From NCBI GenBank assembly GCA_029821755.1, contig JALGSV010000010.1, positions 1 through 64,000 on the forward strand: a stretch of 64,000 bases of DNA. Reading direction: 5' to 3'. Positions within the stretch are counted from its first letter, which is position 1; every line of letters begins with the position of its first letter. The stretch is from Candidatus Zipacnadum vermilionense. Lineage in GTDB: Bacteria; Armatimonadota; Zipacnadia; Zipacnadales; Zipacnadaceae. This document shows, in pieces, positions 44,050 through 51,789 of this stretch. Under the pieces are notes generated by a model that saw only the letters and a program-made list of their open reading frames with translations, did not search any database and was not told where the DNA came from. Position numbers and translations under genes: made by a program.

Positions 44050-45405
44050 CTAACCTCCTTCTGCCATGCCGAAGCGACGCTCCAAGAAGTGTGTGTCGAT
44101 CTCGCCCCGGCGGAAGTACGCATTACCTAAGACGCGCAGGTGGAAACTCAGGTTCGTACGGATGCCCTCCACCTTCATCCCGGCCAGAGTCGCCTCCATC
44201 CGGGCAATGGCCCGGTCCCGATCCGGCGCCCAGCAGATGACCTTGGCGACCATGGGGTCGTAGTAGGTGGACACCTCCGACCCGGACACCACGCCGCTGT
44301 CTACTCGCACGCCGGGGCCGAAGGGGACCTCCCAGCGGGTGATTCTCCCCGGCGAGGGCAGGAAGTTGCGCTCCCCGTCCGCCGCCAGGATCCGGCATTC
44401 GAGGGCGTGCCCGTTGAACCAGATCTGTCCTTGCTCCAGATCCAGCTCCTCCCCCGCGGCGATGCGAATCTGCCAGGCGACCAGGTCGACCCCGGTGAGC
44501 ATTTCCGTGACCGCATGCTCCACCTGGATGCGCGTGTTCATCTCGATGAAGTAGAAGCGCCCGCGGTCGTCAAGCAGGAACTCTACCGTCCCGGCGTTAC
44601 GGTAGCCCGCGGCCTGAGCGGCCTTGATCGCAGCCTCCCCCAGGCGCCGCCGCAGGGAACTATTCACCGCTGCGGAGGGCGACTCCTCGACGAGCTTCTG
44701 GTGGCGGTGTTGGATGGAACAATCGCGCTCACCTAGATGGATGGTGTTGCCGTGCTCGTCGGCTAGGATCTGGACCTCGATATGGCGCGGCTCGGCCAGG
44801 TACTTCTCTATGTAGACCTCGCCGGAGCCAAACGCCGCCCGCGCCTCCATGCGCGCCTGCTCCAGGACGGAGCCGATAGACTCGGGGTTGTGTGCGACGC
44901 GAATGCCGCGGCCGCCGCCACCGAGGGCCGCCTTGATCATGACGGGGTAGCCCAATTCGGCAGCGATGGCGCGGGCGGCCCGAGCGTCGCGCACGTTGTC
45001 CTCGCTCCCCGGCACCACGGGCACCCCCGCCTCGCGCACGGTTCGCCGGGCTACCGCCTTGTCGCCCATCTTCTCGATCACGTCCGAGGGAGGGCCGATG
45101 AACTTGAGCTTACAGGCCTCGCAGGCCTCGGCGAGGTTCGAGTCCTCTGACAGGTTCCCGTAGCCGGGATGGAGGGCCTCCGCGCCGGTGATCACCGCCG
45201 CGGAGAGAATATTGGCCGCGTTGAGATACGAGTCGCGGTTCTGTGAGGACCCGATGCAGACGGCCTCGTCGGCCATGCGTACGTGCAGCGACTCACGGTC
45301 CGCCTCGGAGTAGACGGCCACGGTCTTGATCTTCAGTTCGCGGCAAGCCTGCAGGACGCGGCAGGCAATCTCGCCTCGATTGGCTACCAGGACTTTCTCG
45401 AACAT
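44050..45405 (-). CDS. accC: Biotin carboxylase (acetyl-CoA carboxylase subunit)
   Basis: A 451-residue ATP-grasp enzyme that carboxylates biotin on BCCP. MFEKVLVANRGEIACRV opens the protein. ALGGGGRGIRVAH is the glycine-rich ATP lid, HQKLVEESPS follows, and EMNTRIQVEHAVTE holds the catalytic Glu/Arg region. All expected active-site segments are present and the length is normal. AGGAG precedes the Met at 45405. The BCCP-like gene upstream lacks the biotin lysine, which makes the partner of this enzyme uncertain. Confidence 0.96.
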   Translation of the reverse strand: MFEKVLVANRGEIACRVLQACRELKIKTVAVYSEADRESLHVRMADEAVCIGSSQNRDSYLNAANILSAAVITGAEALHPGYGNLSEDSNLAEACEACKLKFIGPPSDVIEKMGDKAVARRTVREAGVPVVPGSEDNVRDARAARAIAAELGYPVMIKAALGGGGRGIRVAHNPESIGSVLEQARMEARAAFGSGEVYIEKYLAEPRHIEVQILADEHGNTIHLGERDCSIQHRHQKLVEESPSAAVNSSLRRRLGEAAIKAAQAAGYRNAGTVEFLLDDRGRFYFIEMNTRIQVEHAVTEMLTGVDLVAWQIRIAAGEELDLEQGQIWFNGHALECRILAADGERNFLPSPGRITRWEVPFGPGVRVDSGVVSGSEVSTYYDPMVAKVICWAPDRDRAIARMEATLAGMKVEGIRTNLSFHLRVLGNAYFRRGEIDTHFLERRFGMAEGG

Positions 45406-45457
45406 GGCTCTCCTAGCACTGAGAGTCAGGGACAAAGGGGCAAGATCAGCGGCGGCC

Positions 45458-45583
45458 CTACTGGCGTAGAGTGATGAACTCCTCGACAGTCAGGCCGGGT
45501 TGCTGGAGCATGACCGCGGGCTGGATGCGCCGGTAGGGCGCCGAGGTTTCTTCAGCAGCCGGAAGCCCGTCAGAACTTCTCAT
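45458..45583 (-). CDS. Small ORF of 41 codons between accC and the pilin-like gene
   Basis: An ATG frame (45583) overlapping the end of the pilin-like gene by 14 bp encodes a 41-residue peptide ending LQQPGLTVEEFITLRQ. It fills most of the 164-bp gap before accC. Absent from the ORF track because of its length. The ribosome site is weak and I recognise no family. It may be real because gene spacing in the operon is otherwise tight. Confidence 0.35.
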   Translation of the reverse strand: MRSSDGLPAAEETSAPYRRIQPAVMLQQPGLTVEEFITLRQ

Positions 45584-45953
45584 GCCCCGGCGTAGGGTCC
45601 CAGACCCTTCCCGTGGTCGGGTCGTACCCGAAGTCCTGGCCGCTGACGCTGCACTTAAGCGGCACCCCCCACTTGGGGTCCAGTTGGGCGGGGTACTCCC
45701 CGGTAGAGTCCTTCTCCATCTGGATGAAGGAGCGCAGTTGCTGCAGGTACTGCTGGCATTCGACGCTCTTGCCCTTCTGCAGGGCCTGGCCCAGCGGAGT
45801 TTGCGCCTCGCCCTCGAAGCGCGGCTTTTTCTCCACCCCGCCCTGCGGCCGCAGCCAAACCCACCAGACGACTACCATGATGATGGCGATCGCCACCAGC
45901 AGACCGATCAGCGTGGCCTGACCCGCGCGCGAGTCGAACCGGGTGCGCGTCAT
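45570..45953 (-). CDS. Pilin-like single-pass membrane protein
   Basis: 127 residues. The N-terminus RAGQATLIGLLVAIAIIMVVV resembles a type IV pilin/pseudopilin leader helix (G, then TLIELLVAIAII), but Gly replaces the usual Glu5 and no cleavage-competent context is certain. The C-terminal part has SGQDFGYDPTTGRVWDP, reminiscent of the GYDPxTG... ends of bacterial pseudopilins. It sits inside the acc operon between accB and accC, where it would not be expected. It may be a minor pseudopilin or just a membrane-anchored protein. Confidence 0.55.
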   Translation of the reverse strand: MTRTRFDSRAGQATLIGLLVAIAIIMVVVWWVWLRPQGGVEKKPRFEGEAQTPLGQALQKGKSVECQQYLQQLRSFIQMEKDSTGEYPAQLDPKWGVPLKCSVSGQDFGYDPTTGRVWDPTPGHEKF

Positions 45954-45960
45954 CGTCCCC

Positions 45961-46398
45961 TCAGTCCTCCCTATCCGGGCGCAAGATGATCAGGGCATCG
46001 CCGAATTGCACCGGCTGATGCTCCTGGGCAATGACCTCCTCCACCGTGCCGTTCACCGGCGCGGTGACGGCCGTGATCTGGCGGAGCGATTCGATAGTCC
46101 CGATAGTCTGGCCCTGCGCAACATGGTCGCCGGCCTCGACCAGCGGTTCGCTGTCCGGCCCCTGGCCCGGATGGAAAAACCCCACCAGGCGCGCCCCGAC
46201 CACCACGGTCTTGGCGACGGGGGCGGTCAGCCCGGGAACCACGGCCATGCCGGGGGTCGGCGGCGCCTCCTCCGGCGCGGCGGGCACCGCGGGGGCGCGG
46301 CGCAGGCGTGCGTAGGAGTCCCCCTCCCGCACCGCCAACTCCGCGGCGTCGGAGGACTTCAGCAGGTCGAGTAGGCTCAGGATGCGCTCTCGGTCCAC
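45961..46398 (-). CDS. AccB-like biotinyl-domain protein lacking the biotin lysine
   Basis: 145 residues. The N-terminus (RERILSLLDLLKSSDAAELAV) and the Ala/Pro linker are those of the biotin carboxyl carrier protein. The lipoyl/biotinyl fold at about 65-140 is clear (LVGFFHPG, VEAGDHVAQGQTIGTIE, APVNGTVEEVIAQEHQPVQFGD). Where BCCP has E-A/S-M-K-M, this has E103-S-L-R106-Q, so the biotin-accepting Lys is Arg. Start GTG 46398 has AGGAG at ideal spacing. It lies between efp and accC, the standard accB position. It could be a non-biotinylated regulator or scaffold, as plant BADC proteins are, or a degenerate copy. Confidence 0.85.
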   Translation of the reverse strand: MDRERILSLLDLLKSSDAAELAVREGDSYARLRRAPAVPAAPEEAPPTPGMAVVPGLTAPVAKTVVVGARLVGFFHPGQGPDSEPLVEAGDHVAQGQTIGTIESLRQITAVTAPVNGTVEEVIAQEHQPVQFGDALIILRPDRED

Positions 46399-46529
46399 GA
46401 TGGTTCTCCTGTCTGCCGCATGACGTGGGGCCGGTCTGGGTGGCACCGGCATCTCGCCGGCCAGGAAGGGCAAGCCGCAATCGGAATTCGCTCCAGGTCC
46501 ACCCCACGCGGGCAGCGGGTGAAGCTCCC

Positions 46530-47093
46530 CTATTTCGCCCGCGTCATGTACTCCCCGCTGCGGGTATCCACTACGATGGCCTCGCCGGTCTCGATGAACA
46601 GCGGTACGGTTACCTTGATGTCGCCCTCGATGGTCGCCGGCTTGGAGCCGCCCTGGGCGGTGTCGCCCTTCAGGCCCGGCTCGGCATAGACGATCTCGCG
46701 CTGCACCGTGTTGGGCAGCTCCAGGCCGACGATGCGGGTCTCGTAGATGGTGATGAAGAGGTCCTCGCCCTCCTTGAGCCACGGCAGGGACTCGCCTATC
46801 TGTGCCGCGGTCAATTCACGCTCCTCGTAGGTCTCATTGTCGAGAAAGTGGTAGATCTCCCCGTCGGTCCACAGGTACTGATGGGGACGCTTCTCCAGAC
46901 GCGCGGGCTCCAGGCGGTCCTCGGGATTGAAGGTCTTGTCGAAGGACTCTCCGCTGATCACGTCGCGCAGCTTGGTGCGGATCATGGCGGAGCCGCGGCC
47001 TACGCCCATGTGATGGTCGGCAGACAGCACCCGCAGAATACGCCCGTCCATGTCGACAGTTGTGCCTTCCCGAAGTTTCGTAGCCAGAATCAA
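46530..47093 (-). CDS. efp: Translation elongation factor P
   Basis: A 187-residue protein that binds between ribosomal P and E sites and relieves stalling at polyproline. It has three beta-barrel domains: KLREGTTVDMDGRILRVL at the N-terminus, GLELPNTVQREIVYAEPGLKGDT in the middle, and a C-terminal OB fold ending VDTRSGEYMTRAK. The loop tip reads GVGRGSA, so Arg33 stands where E. coli has modified Lys34. The start is TTG 47093, with AGGAGG about 8 nt upstream. The ORF-track start adds 15 unsupported residues. accB-like follows downstream, a common pairing. Confidence 0.95.
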   Translation of the reverse strand: MILATKLREGTTVDMDGRILRVLSADHHMGVGRGSAMIRTKLRDVISGESFDKTFNPEDRLEPARLEKRPHQYLWTDGEIYHFLDNETYEERELTAAQIGESLPWLKEGEDLFITIYETRIVGLELPNTVQREIVYAEPGLKGDTAQGGSKPATIEGDIKVTVPLFIETGEAIVVDTRSGEYMTRAK

Positions 47094-47294
47094 GACGCCA
47101 ACCTCCTGCCTAAGCCGCAACGCCGCCCACCCACGCAACTACTCCCGTCAACCCGACCGGGAGACGAGAGGGGGGAATGGTGCGGCGATGAGTGCGACGA
47201 TGAATGTATGAAGGAGTGTACAAGAACGGGGGGGAGATTGTAAAGGCAGGGGAACCGGCGCCGGCACAACCGCAGCGGCTGATACCGTGGACCC

Positions 47295-47328
47295 GAAAGC
47301 GCCCACGGTCATGGAGGCCGTGGGCGCT
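47295..47328 (-). terminator. Terminator hairpin after the RRM protein gene
   Basis: On the minus strand AGCGCCCACGG-CCTCCATGA-CCGTGGGCGCT is followed by TTCGGG. Strong 11-bp stem, short T-run. Confidence 0.55.
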
Positions 47329-47376
47329 GAGTCTACTGCTAGATTGTCTGAGTCAGTGTTTGGCGCTTAGCGACTA

Positions 47377-47694
47377 TTACCAGCCGCGACCGCCACCACC
47401 GCCACCACCGCCGCCGAAGCCGCCGCGGCCACCGCGGCCGCCGCCGCGGTTGCCCTGCGGGCGCGCCTCATTGACCGTCAGCGCACGGCCCTCTAGCTCG
47501 GTGCCGTTCAGACCGGCGATGGCCCGCTGGGCCTCCTCAAGGTCGCCCATCTCGACGAACCCGAAGCCTCGGGACCGCCCGGTCTCGTTGTCCTGCATGA
47601 CGATGGCATCGTCGACGGTGCCAAACTTCTCGAACTCATCACGCAACGTGCTACTGGTGGTCGAATACGGCAGATTCCCTACGTAGATACGCAT
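47377..47694 (-). CDS. RRM RNA-binding protein with glycine-rich tail
   Basis: 105 residues with a single RNA-recognition motif: RNP2 is IYVGNLPY and RNP1 is RGFGFVEM. A Gly/Arg tail (RGGRGGFGGGGGG) follows. Bacterial proteins of this type bind RNA and, in cyanobacteria, rise in the cold. A consensus-like promoter lies about 150 bp upstream, leaving a long 5' leader that could be regulatory. Single gene with its own terminator. Confidence 0.93.
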   Translation of the reverse strand: MRIYVGNLPYSTTSSTLRDEFEKFGTVDDAIVMQDNETGRSRGFGFVEMGDLEEAQRAIAGLNGTELEGRALTVNEARPQGNRGGGRGGRGGFGGGGGGGGGRGW

Positions 47695-47847
47695 TCCGCT
47701 TCTCTCCTTCGCGTCTCAGGGACGCTCCGACAAGTATGGGTGGGTCACCAAACGAGAAGCAAAGGAGCAGGAATCCGGGCAGGAACCTGATGTTCCGGGG
47801 TTCTGCTGACGAGTCGCCGGCCGCTTTTCTTCGCGAAGGTACGCGCT

Positions 47848-47876
47848 ATTATCCACAAAACCCGTACGGAATGCAA
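47848..47876 (-). promoter_or_regulatory. Sigma70-type promoter of the RRM protein gene
   Basis: On the minus strand TTGCAT (47871-47876) and GATAAT (47848-47853) are 17 bp apart. The predicted start near 47841 gives a leader of about 147 nt. Confidence 0.65.
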
Positions 47877-47966
47877 GACCCTACCCCATTTCTGGCGTGT
47901 TCATCTTCCTAAGGGGGAGCCGCACGAGTGGCTTGCTCGCATGGGCTGCGCGCGAGACCAGACACC

Positions 47967-47994
47967 GAAAAGCGCGGGCCTGACGGCCCGCGCT
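47967..47994 (-). terminator. Rho-independent terminator of the 181-aa membrane protein gene
   Basis: On the minus strand AGCGCGGGCC-GTCA-GGCCCGCGCT is followed by TTTCGG. It lies 34 bp past the stop of the gene at 48028. Confidence 0.65.
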
Positions 47995-48027
47995 CGAAGG
48001 AACTGTTCGGCTTGTGGCTGCGCTACT

Positions 48028-48573
48028 CTATGCAGAATCAGGCAGGTGCAGCAAGTCGGCGGTCCGCGCCTCCTCCTCGCGCTTCAGCTCTTCTTCGGCT
48101 TGCCAGTATTCGAACACCAGCAATTCGGGCCTGTAGATCAGCGTTCGCGCCCACATGACATTGACGGCCACCAGCGGGCCTCCGAGCGGCGGGAAAACCC
48201 ACACCCAACCCACTGCAAAGGCCACCACGGAAGCTGCCAGCCAGGGCCAAGGCCCAGCCAGCCACGGATCCAGCGTCAGCAACGTCTGCACCGGCGCCCC
48301 GCGCTCCACCCGCGCCACCCGCGACCGCAGGTACGCCGCTTGCAGCCCCGCAATGGGTAGCCCAAACAGCACCCCGAGGAGCATGCACACGAAAAGCCCC
48401 GCCCAGCCCCATGACACGACAAATAGCATTCCCCCACCTCGTAGGACCAGCGTCCCGCCGAGAGGGAACAAGTCTTTCATGTGCACCGCACACAGCACGT
48501 TGATGGCGAGCGGCACCACCAAGTACAGCAGCAAGTGTACAGTGGGGTGGGGTGGGAAATGCTTGGGCTTCAC
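48028..48573 (-). CDS. Hypothetical membrane protein
   Basis: 181 residues with about four hydrophobic helices (around 12-32, 40-75 and 105-135) and a charged C-terminal tail (EYWQAEEELKREEEAR). No family recognised. GGAGG lies upstream of the ATG. Between tRNA-Val and the RRM gene, apparently its own transcript, with a terminator behind it. Confidence 0.65.
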   Translation of the reverse strand: MKPKHFPPHPTVHLLLYLVVPLAINVLCAVHMKDLFPLGGTLVLRGGGMLFVVSWGWAGLFVCMLLGVLFGLPIAGLQAAYLRSRVARVERGAPVQTLLTLDPWLAGPWPWLAASVVAFAVGWVWVFPPLGGPLVAVNVMWARTLIYRPELLVFEYWQAEEELKREEEARTADLLHLPDSA

Positions 48574-48889
48574 TGCAAACCTCCTGGACAGTGCGGAGTA
48601 TGCGTCGTTAGACGTTTCTCCCCCCTCGGCTTCGCTGCCCTAGAACACCCGGCCCGGAAACGCAAAAAGTCTGAAGGATTGCTCCCCCCAGACTCTAACA
48701 GGACAATACTCAGTATCGGCCACCCGGTCAACGCACTTGAGAGAAACATGAGTAAAACCAGATAGCAACGATACTTTGTCTGGGGACCATAACCGTCCCC
48801 CGGCACCGTCGCCAAGCAGTAATCTCCGTCCCCAACACGGCTGCCGGCCGCACTCACCGGGCGGGCTGGCGACTTCCGGCTCCCTCACC
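48574..48889. other. Intergenic stretch without a recognisable gene
   Basis: Lower GC than average. It contains AGTCT...AGACT and similar short hairpins and several out-of-frame stops. The 95- and 166-codon ORFs called here run antisense over the tRNA promoter or tRNA and look like shadows. Confidence 0.4.
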
Positions 48890-48918
48890 TTGCCTCCGCC
48901 TCTTCCCTCTGCTATACT
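48890..48918 (+). promoter_or_regulatory. Promoter of tRNA-Val
   Basis: TTGCCT (48890-48895) and TATACT (48913-48918) with a 17-bp spacer. The start would fall only a few bases before the mature tRNA 5' end at 48930. Confidence 0.65.
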
Positions 48919-48929
48919 TGCCCTAGTTC

Positions 48930-49005
48930 GGGCGCTTAGTTCAGGGGCTAGAACGCTACCTTGACACGGTAGAGGTCGGTGGTTCAATTCCACCAGCGCC
49001 CACCA
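48930..49005 (+). tRNA. tRNA-Val (anticodon GAC), CCA encoded
   Basis: Acceptor GGGCGCT/AGCGCCC, anticodon stem CTACC/GGTAG with loop TTGACAC (anticodon GAC), T arm GGTGG-TTCAATT-CCACC, discriminator A and encoded CCA. Confidence 0.95.
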
Positions 49006-49018
49006 TTTTGCCGAATCC

Positions 49019-49051
49019 GCCGCGGCCGGCCCTACCGGGCGCGGCATTTTT
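49019..49051 (+). terminator. Terminator after tRNA-Val
   Basis: GCCGCG-G-CCGG-CCCTA-CCGG-G-CGCGGC, then ATTTTTG. It starts 14 bp past the tRNA. Confidence 0.8.
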
Positions 49052-49075
49052 GTATGCCTGGCAGTAGGCCCGGGG

Positions 49076-49132
49076 GACAGGCTCTGCTGCCTGTCTTTCC
49101 CCCTCGGCGCAGGCTTGGAAGCCTGCGCTACC
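49076..49132. repeat. Two REP-like palindromes upstream of thrS
   Basis: GACAGGC-TCTGCT-GCCTGTC (49076-49095), then GCGCAGGC-TTGGAA-GCCTGCGC plus TACC (49107-49132). The second is the clearest example of the family core. Confidence 0.8.
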
Positions 49133-49154
49133 CAGACCAAAGGAGGTTGCCCCG

Positions 49155-51065
49155 ATGAGCAAGATTGCGCTAACGCTGCCCGACGGCTCTCTCAAAGAAG
49201 TGGATCGGGGCACCACCGCCCTCGAGGTCGCGCAGCAGATCGGCCCTCGCCTCGCCGCGGCCGCCGTGGCTTGCGTCTACCAGGGCGAGCCGCGCGATCT
49301 CACGCGCCCCCTGGAGGAGGATGGCGATTTCTCCATCCTCACCTTCAAGGACGAGCTGGGCCAGCAGGTGTACTGGCACACCGCCGCCCATGTCATGGCC
49401 GCCGCGGTGCTGCAGGTCTTCCCCGAGGCCAAGCCCACCATCGGCCCGGCCATCGCCGACGGCTTCTACTACGACTTTGACGTCCACCGCCCCTTCACAG
49501 ACGAGGACCTGGAGCGTATCCACGCCCGCATGCACGAGCTGGTCAAGGCCGACTTGCCCGTCGAGCGCCGGGAGGTCTCTCGCGACGAGGCGCTGGCCCT
49601 CTTCGCCGACAACCCCTACAAGGTGGAATTGATCGAGGAGTTGGAGGAGGGCGTGCCCCTCACGCTGTACACGGTAGGCGACTTCACCGACCTGTGCCGG
49701 GGGCCGCACCTGCCCTCCACGAGTCGGGTGAAGGCCTTCCAGTTGACCTCGGTGGCCGCCTCTTACTGGCGCGGGGACGAGAACCGGGCCAGCCTGCAGC
49801 GCATCTACGGCACGGCTTACCCCGACGCCCGCCAGCTCCAGGAGCACCTGGATCGCCTGGAGGAGGCCAAGCGCCGCGACCACCGCCGCCTGGGGCGCGA
49901 GTTGGAGCTATTCACCTTCTTCGAGGAAGCCGGCGCGGGGCTGCCCTACTACTTGCCCAACGGCGCCATGCTCCGCCAGCTCGTCTGCGACTACGCCACC
50001 CAGCAGCACCTGCGCCGGGGCTACCAGCTCCTACGCACGCCCCACCTGATCCGCGCCGACATCTGGCAAACCTCCGGCCACGCCCAGCAGGGCTACCCGA
50101 TGTACTACACCGATGTGGAGGGCGTCTCCTACGGCATCAAGCCGATGAACTGCCCCGGCCACATCCTGCTCTACAAGCACAAGACGCGCTCGTACCGCGA
50201 CCTGCCTCTGCGCTTCTTCGAACTGGGTACGGTGTACCGCCACGAACGCAGCGGCGTTCTGCACGGTCTGCTTCGAGTGCGAGGCTTCACGCAGGATGAC
50301 GCGCATATCTTCTGCACGCCCGAGCAGCTCACGGACGAATTGGTCGGCGTGCTGTCTTTCGCGCGGGATATTCTGGGCGTCTTCGGTTTCTCCGACTTGG
50401 AGACAGACCTGGCGACGCGCCCCGAGAAGTCCATTGGCGATGACGAGAGCTGGGAGAAGGCTACCGCCGCCCTCGCTCACGCTCTAGAGGTCGCCGGCCT
50501 GGAGTATCACGTCGACGAGGGCCAGGGCGCTTTCTACGGCCCCAAGATCGACATCAAGCTCAAGGACGCTATCGGCCGGCTCTGGCAGGGCCCGACGATC
50601 CAGTGCGATTTCAACCTTCCGGAGCGCTTCGACGTCAGTTATGTAGGAGAGGACGGCGGCGAGCATCGGGCCGTCATGATCCACCGCGTAGTCTTGGCCG
50701 GGATTGAGCGTTTCCTGGGCGTGCTCATCGAGCATTACGCCGGCGCTTTCCCCATGTGGCTGGCGCCGGTACAGGCGCGGATTCTGCCCATCACCGACCG
50801 GGCGGTGGAATACGGCCGCCGCGTCCGCGACCGGCTACGGGAGGCGGGCCTGCGGGTGGAACTGGACGAGTCCCACGGCACGCTCAACTCCAAAGTGCGC
50901 GACGCAGAAATCCTGCGCCTGCCCTACATGCTGGTGGTAGGCGACCGCGAGGCCGAGGCGGAGACGGTAGCCGTCCGGCACCGCGCCGAGGGTGACCTGG
51001 GCCCGCAACCTTTGGAGGAGGTTGTGGCGCGGTTGGTGAAGGAGAATACGCCGCCCCAGTCGTAA
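49155..51065 (+). CDS. thrS: Threonyl-tRNA synthetase
   Basis: A 636-residue class II synthetase that charges tRNA-Thr. Domains: TGS (1-62), the editing domain with HTAAHVMAAAVLQVFP, then the catalytic core with the zinc Cys in MNCPGHILLY, motif 2 RHERSGVLHGLLRVRGFTQDD, and motif 3 HRVVLAGIERFLGVL. The anticodon-binding domain starts near PMWLAPVQARILP. AGGAGG precedes the ATG. No T-box leader is visible upstream. Confidence 0.97.
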   Translation: MSKIALTLPDGSLKEVDRGTTALEVAQQIGPRLAAAAVACVYQGEPRDLTRPLEEDGDFSILTFKDELGQQVYWHTAAHVMAAAVLQVFPEAKPTIGPAIADGFYYDFDVHRPFTDEDLERIHARMHELVKADLPVERREVSRDEALALFADNPYKVELIEELEEGVPLTLYTVGDFTDLCRGPHLPSTSRVKAFQLTSVAASYWRGDENRASLQRIYGTAYPDARQLQEHLDRLEEAKRRDHRRLGRELELFTFFEEAGAGLPYYLPNGAMLRQLVCDYATQQHLRRGYQLLRTPHLIRADIWQTSGHAQQGYPMYYTDVEGVSYGIKPMNCPGHILLYKHKTRSYRDLPLRFFELGTVYRHERSGVLHGLLRVRGFTQDDAHIFCTPEQLTDELVGVLSFARDILGVFGFSDLETDLATRPEKSIGDDESWEKATAALAHALEVAGLEYHVDEGQGAFYGPKIDIKLKDAIGRLWQGPTIQCDFNLPERFDVSYVGEDGGEHRAVMIHRVVLAGIERFLGVLIEHYAGAFPMWLAPVQARILPITDRAVEYGRRVRDRLREAGLRVELDESHGTLNSKVRDAEILRLPYMLVVGDREAEAETVAVRHRAEGDLGPQPLEEVVARLVKENTPPQS

Positions 51066-51114
51066 GGATGGAGGGCGACGTCCGGGCCACGTGGGAGGGG
51101 GAGGCGAGTTCGAT

Positions 51115-51621
51115 ATGGTAGAGATGTTCGTCTATCGAGTAGCTCTGGACCCCGAGCAGGGCACCGCGGTGGTGCTGCTCACCGACGAGGCGGTGCAGCG
51201 GCTCCTACCCATCTGGATTCGCGTCTTTGAGGCGCAGGCCATCGCCATGGAGCTGCAGGGCGAGACCTCCCCGCGTCCGTACACCCACGACCTCCTGGCC
51301 GCGGTGGTGCGGGACACCGGCTGGCAGCTCGACCGCGTCACCGTCACCGACGTGCGCGATAGCACCTTCTACGCGCTGCTGACTCTCAGCCGCGACGACG
51401 AGGTCGTCGAGACCGACGCTCGGCCCAGCGACGGCATCGCGCTGGCCCTGCGCCTGGACGCTAAAATCTATGTCGCGAACGAAGTCCTGGCCCAGGCCGA
51501 GATCCGCCCGGACATGATCACCCCAGGTGACGATGTCGAAGCCTTCCAGCGGATCATGGACGGGGTCCAGATTACCGACCACCCCATGGACGAGGAGTCG
51601 CCACCCAACAACGAAGGCTAA
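51115..51621 (+). CDS. Bifunctional nuclease family protein (DUF151)
   Basis: 168 residues with the BFN/DUF151 domain: VVLLTDEAVQRLLPIWIRVFEAQAIAMELQG, then PRPYTHDLLAAVV and RPSDGIALALRLDAKIYV. Plant and some bacterial members have been reported to have RNase and DNase activity; the role in bacteria is open. Start 51115 follows GGGGGAGGCG. It stands 49 bp after thrS and is probably co-transcribed. Confidence 0.9.
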   Translation: MVEMFVYRVALDPEQGTAVVLLTDEAVQRLLPIWIRVFEAQAIAMELQGETSPRPYTHDLLAAVVRDTGWQLDRVTVTDVRDSTFYALLTLSRDDEVVETDARPSDGIALALRLDAKIYVANEVLAQAEIRPDMITPGDDVEAFQRIMDGVQITDHPMDEESPPNNEG

Positions 51622-51789
51622 GGGAGGGACCGGATCGACGCCGTCCCGGCGCGCGGGACGAGGATCCAGCCCGCCCTTCCATTACTAAGCGGTCCCCAGG
51701 ACTGATGGGAAGCTTGCCCCGCCCAGAAGACGCGGACGCAGGACGCATCCGACTTGGCCCCGCCGTCTGACTCCCGGAGGACACATATC

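Larger units (their letters stand above)
47695..48027. other. 333-bp intergenic region: long leader, promoter and a terminator
   Basis: From right to left it holds the terminator of the membrane protein gene (47967-47994), the promoter of the RRM gene (47848-47876) and about 147 nt of untranslated leader with no ORF. The leader contains GGCAGGAACC...GGTTCTGC-type self-complementary stretches but no riboswitch I can name. Confidence 0.5.

Noticed and set aside
48640-49140. 166-codon minus-strand ORF
   Set aside because: It runs antisense through tRNA-Val, its promoter and its terminator and shows no family similarity.
49052-49154. T-box riboswitch before thrS
   Set aside because: No T-box consensus or specifier loop; the region holds two REP-like hairpins and a plain RBS.
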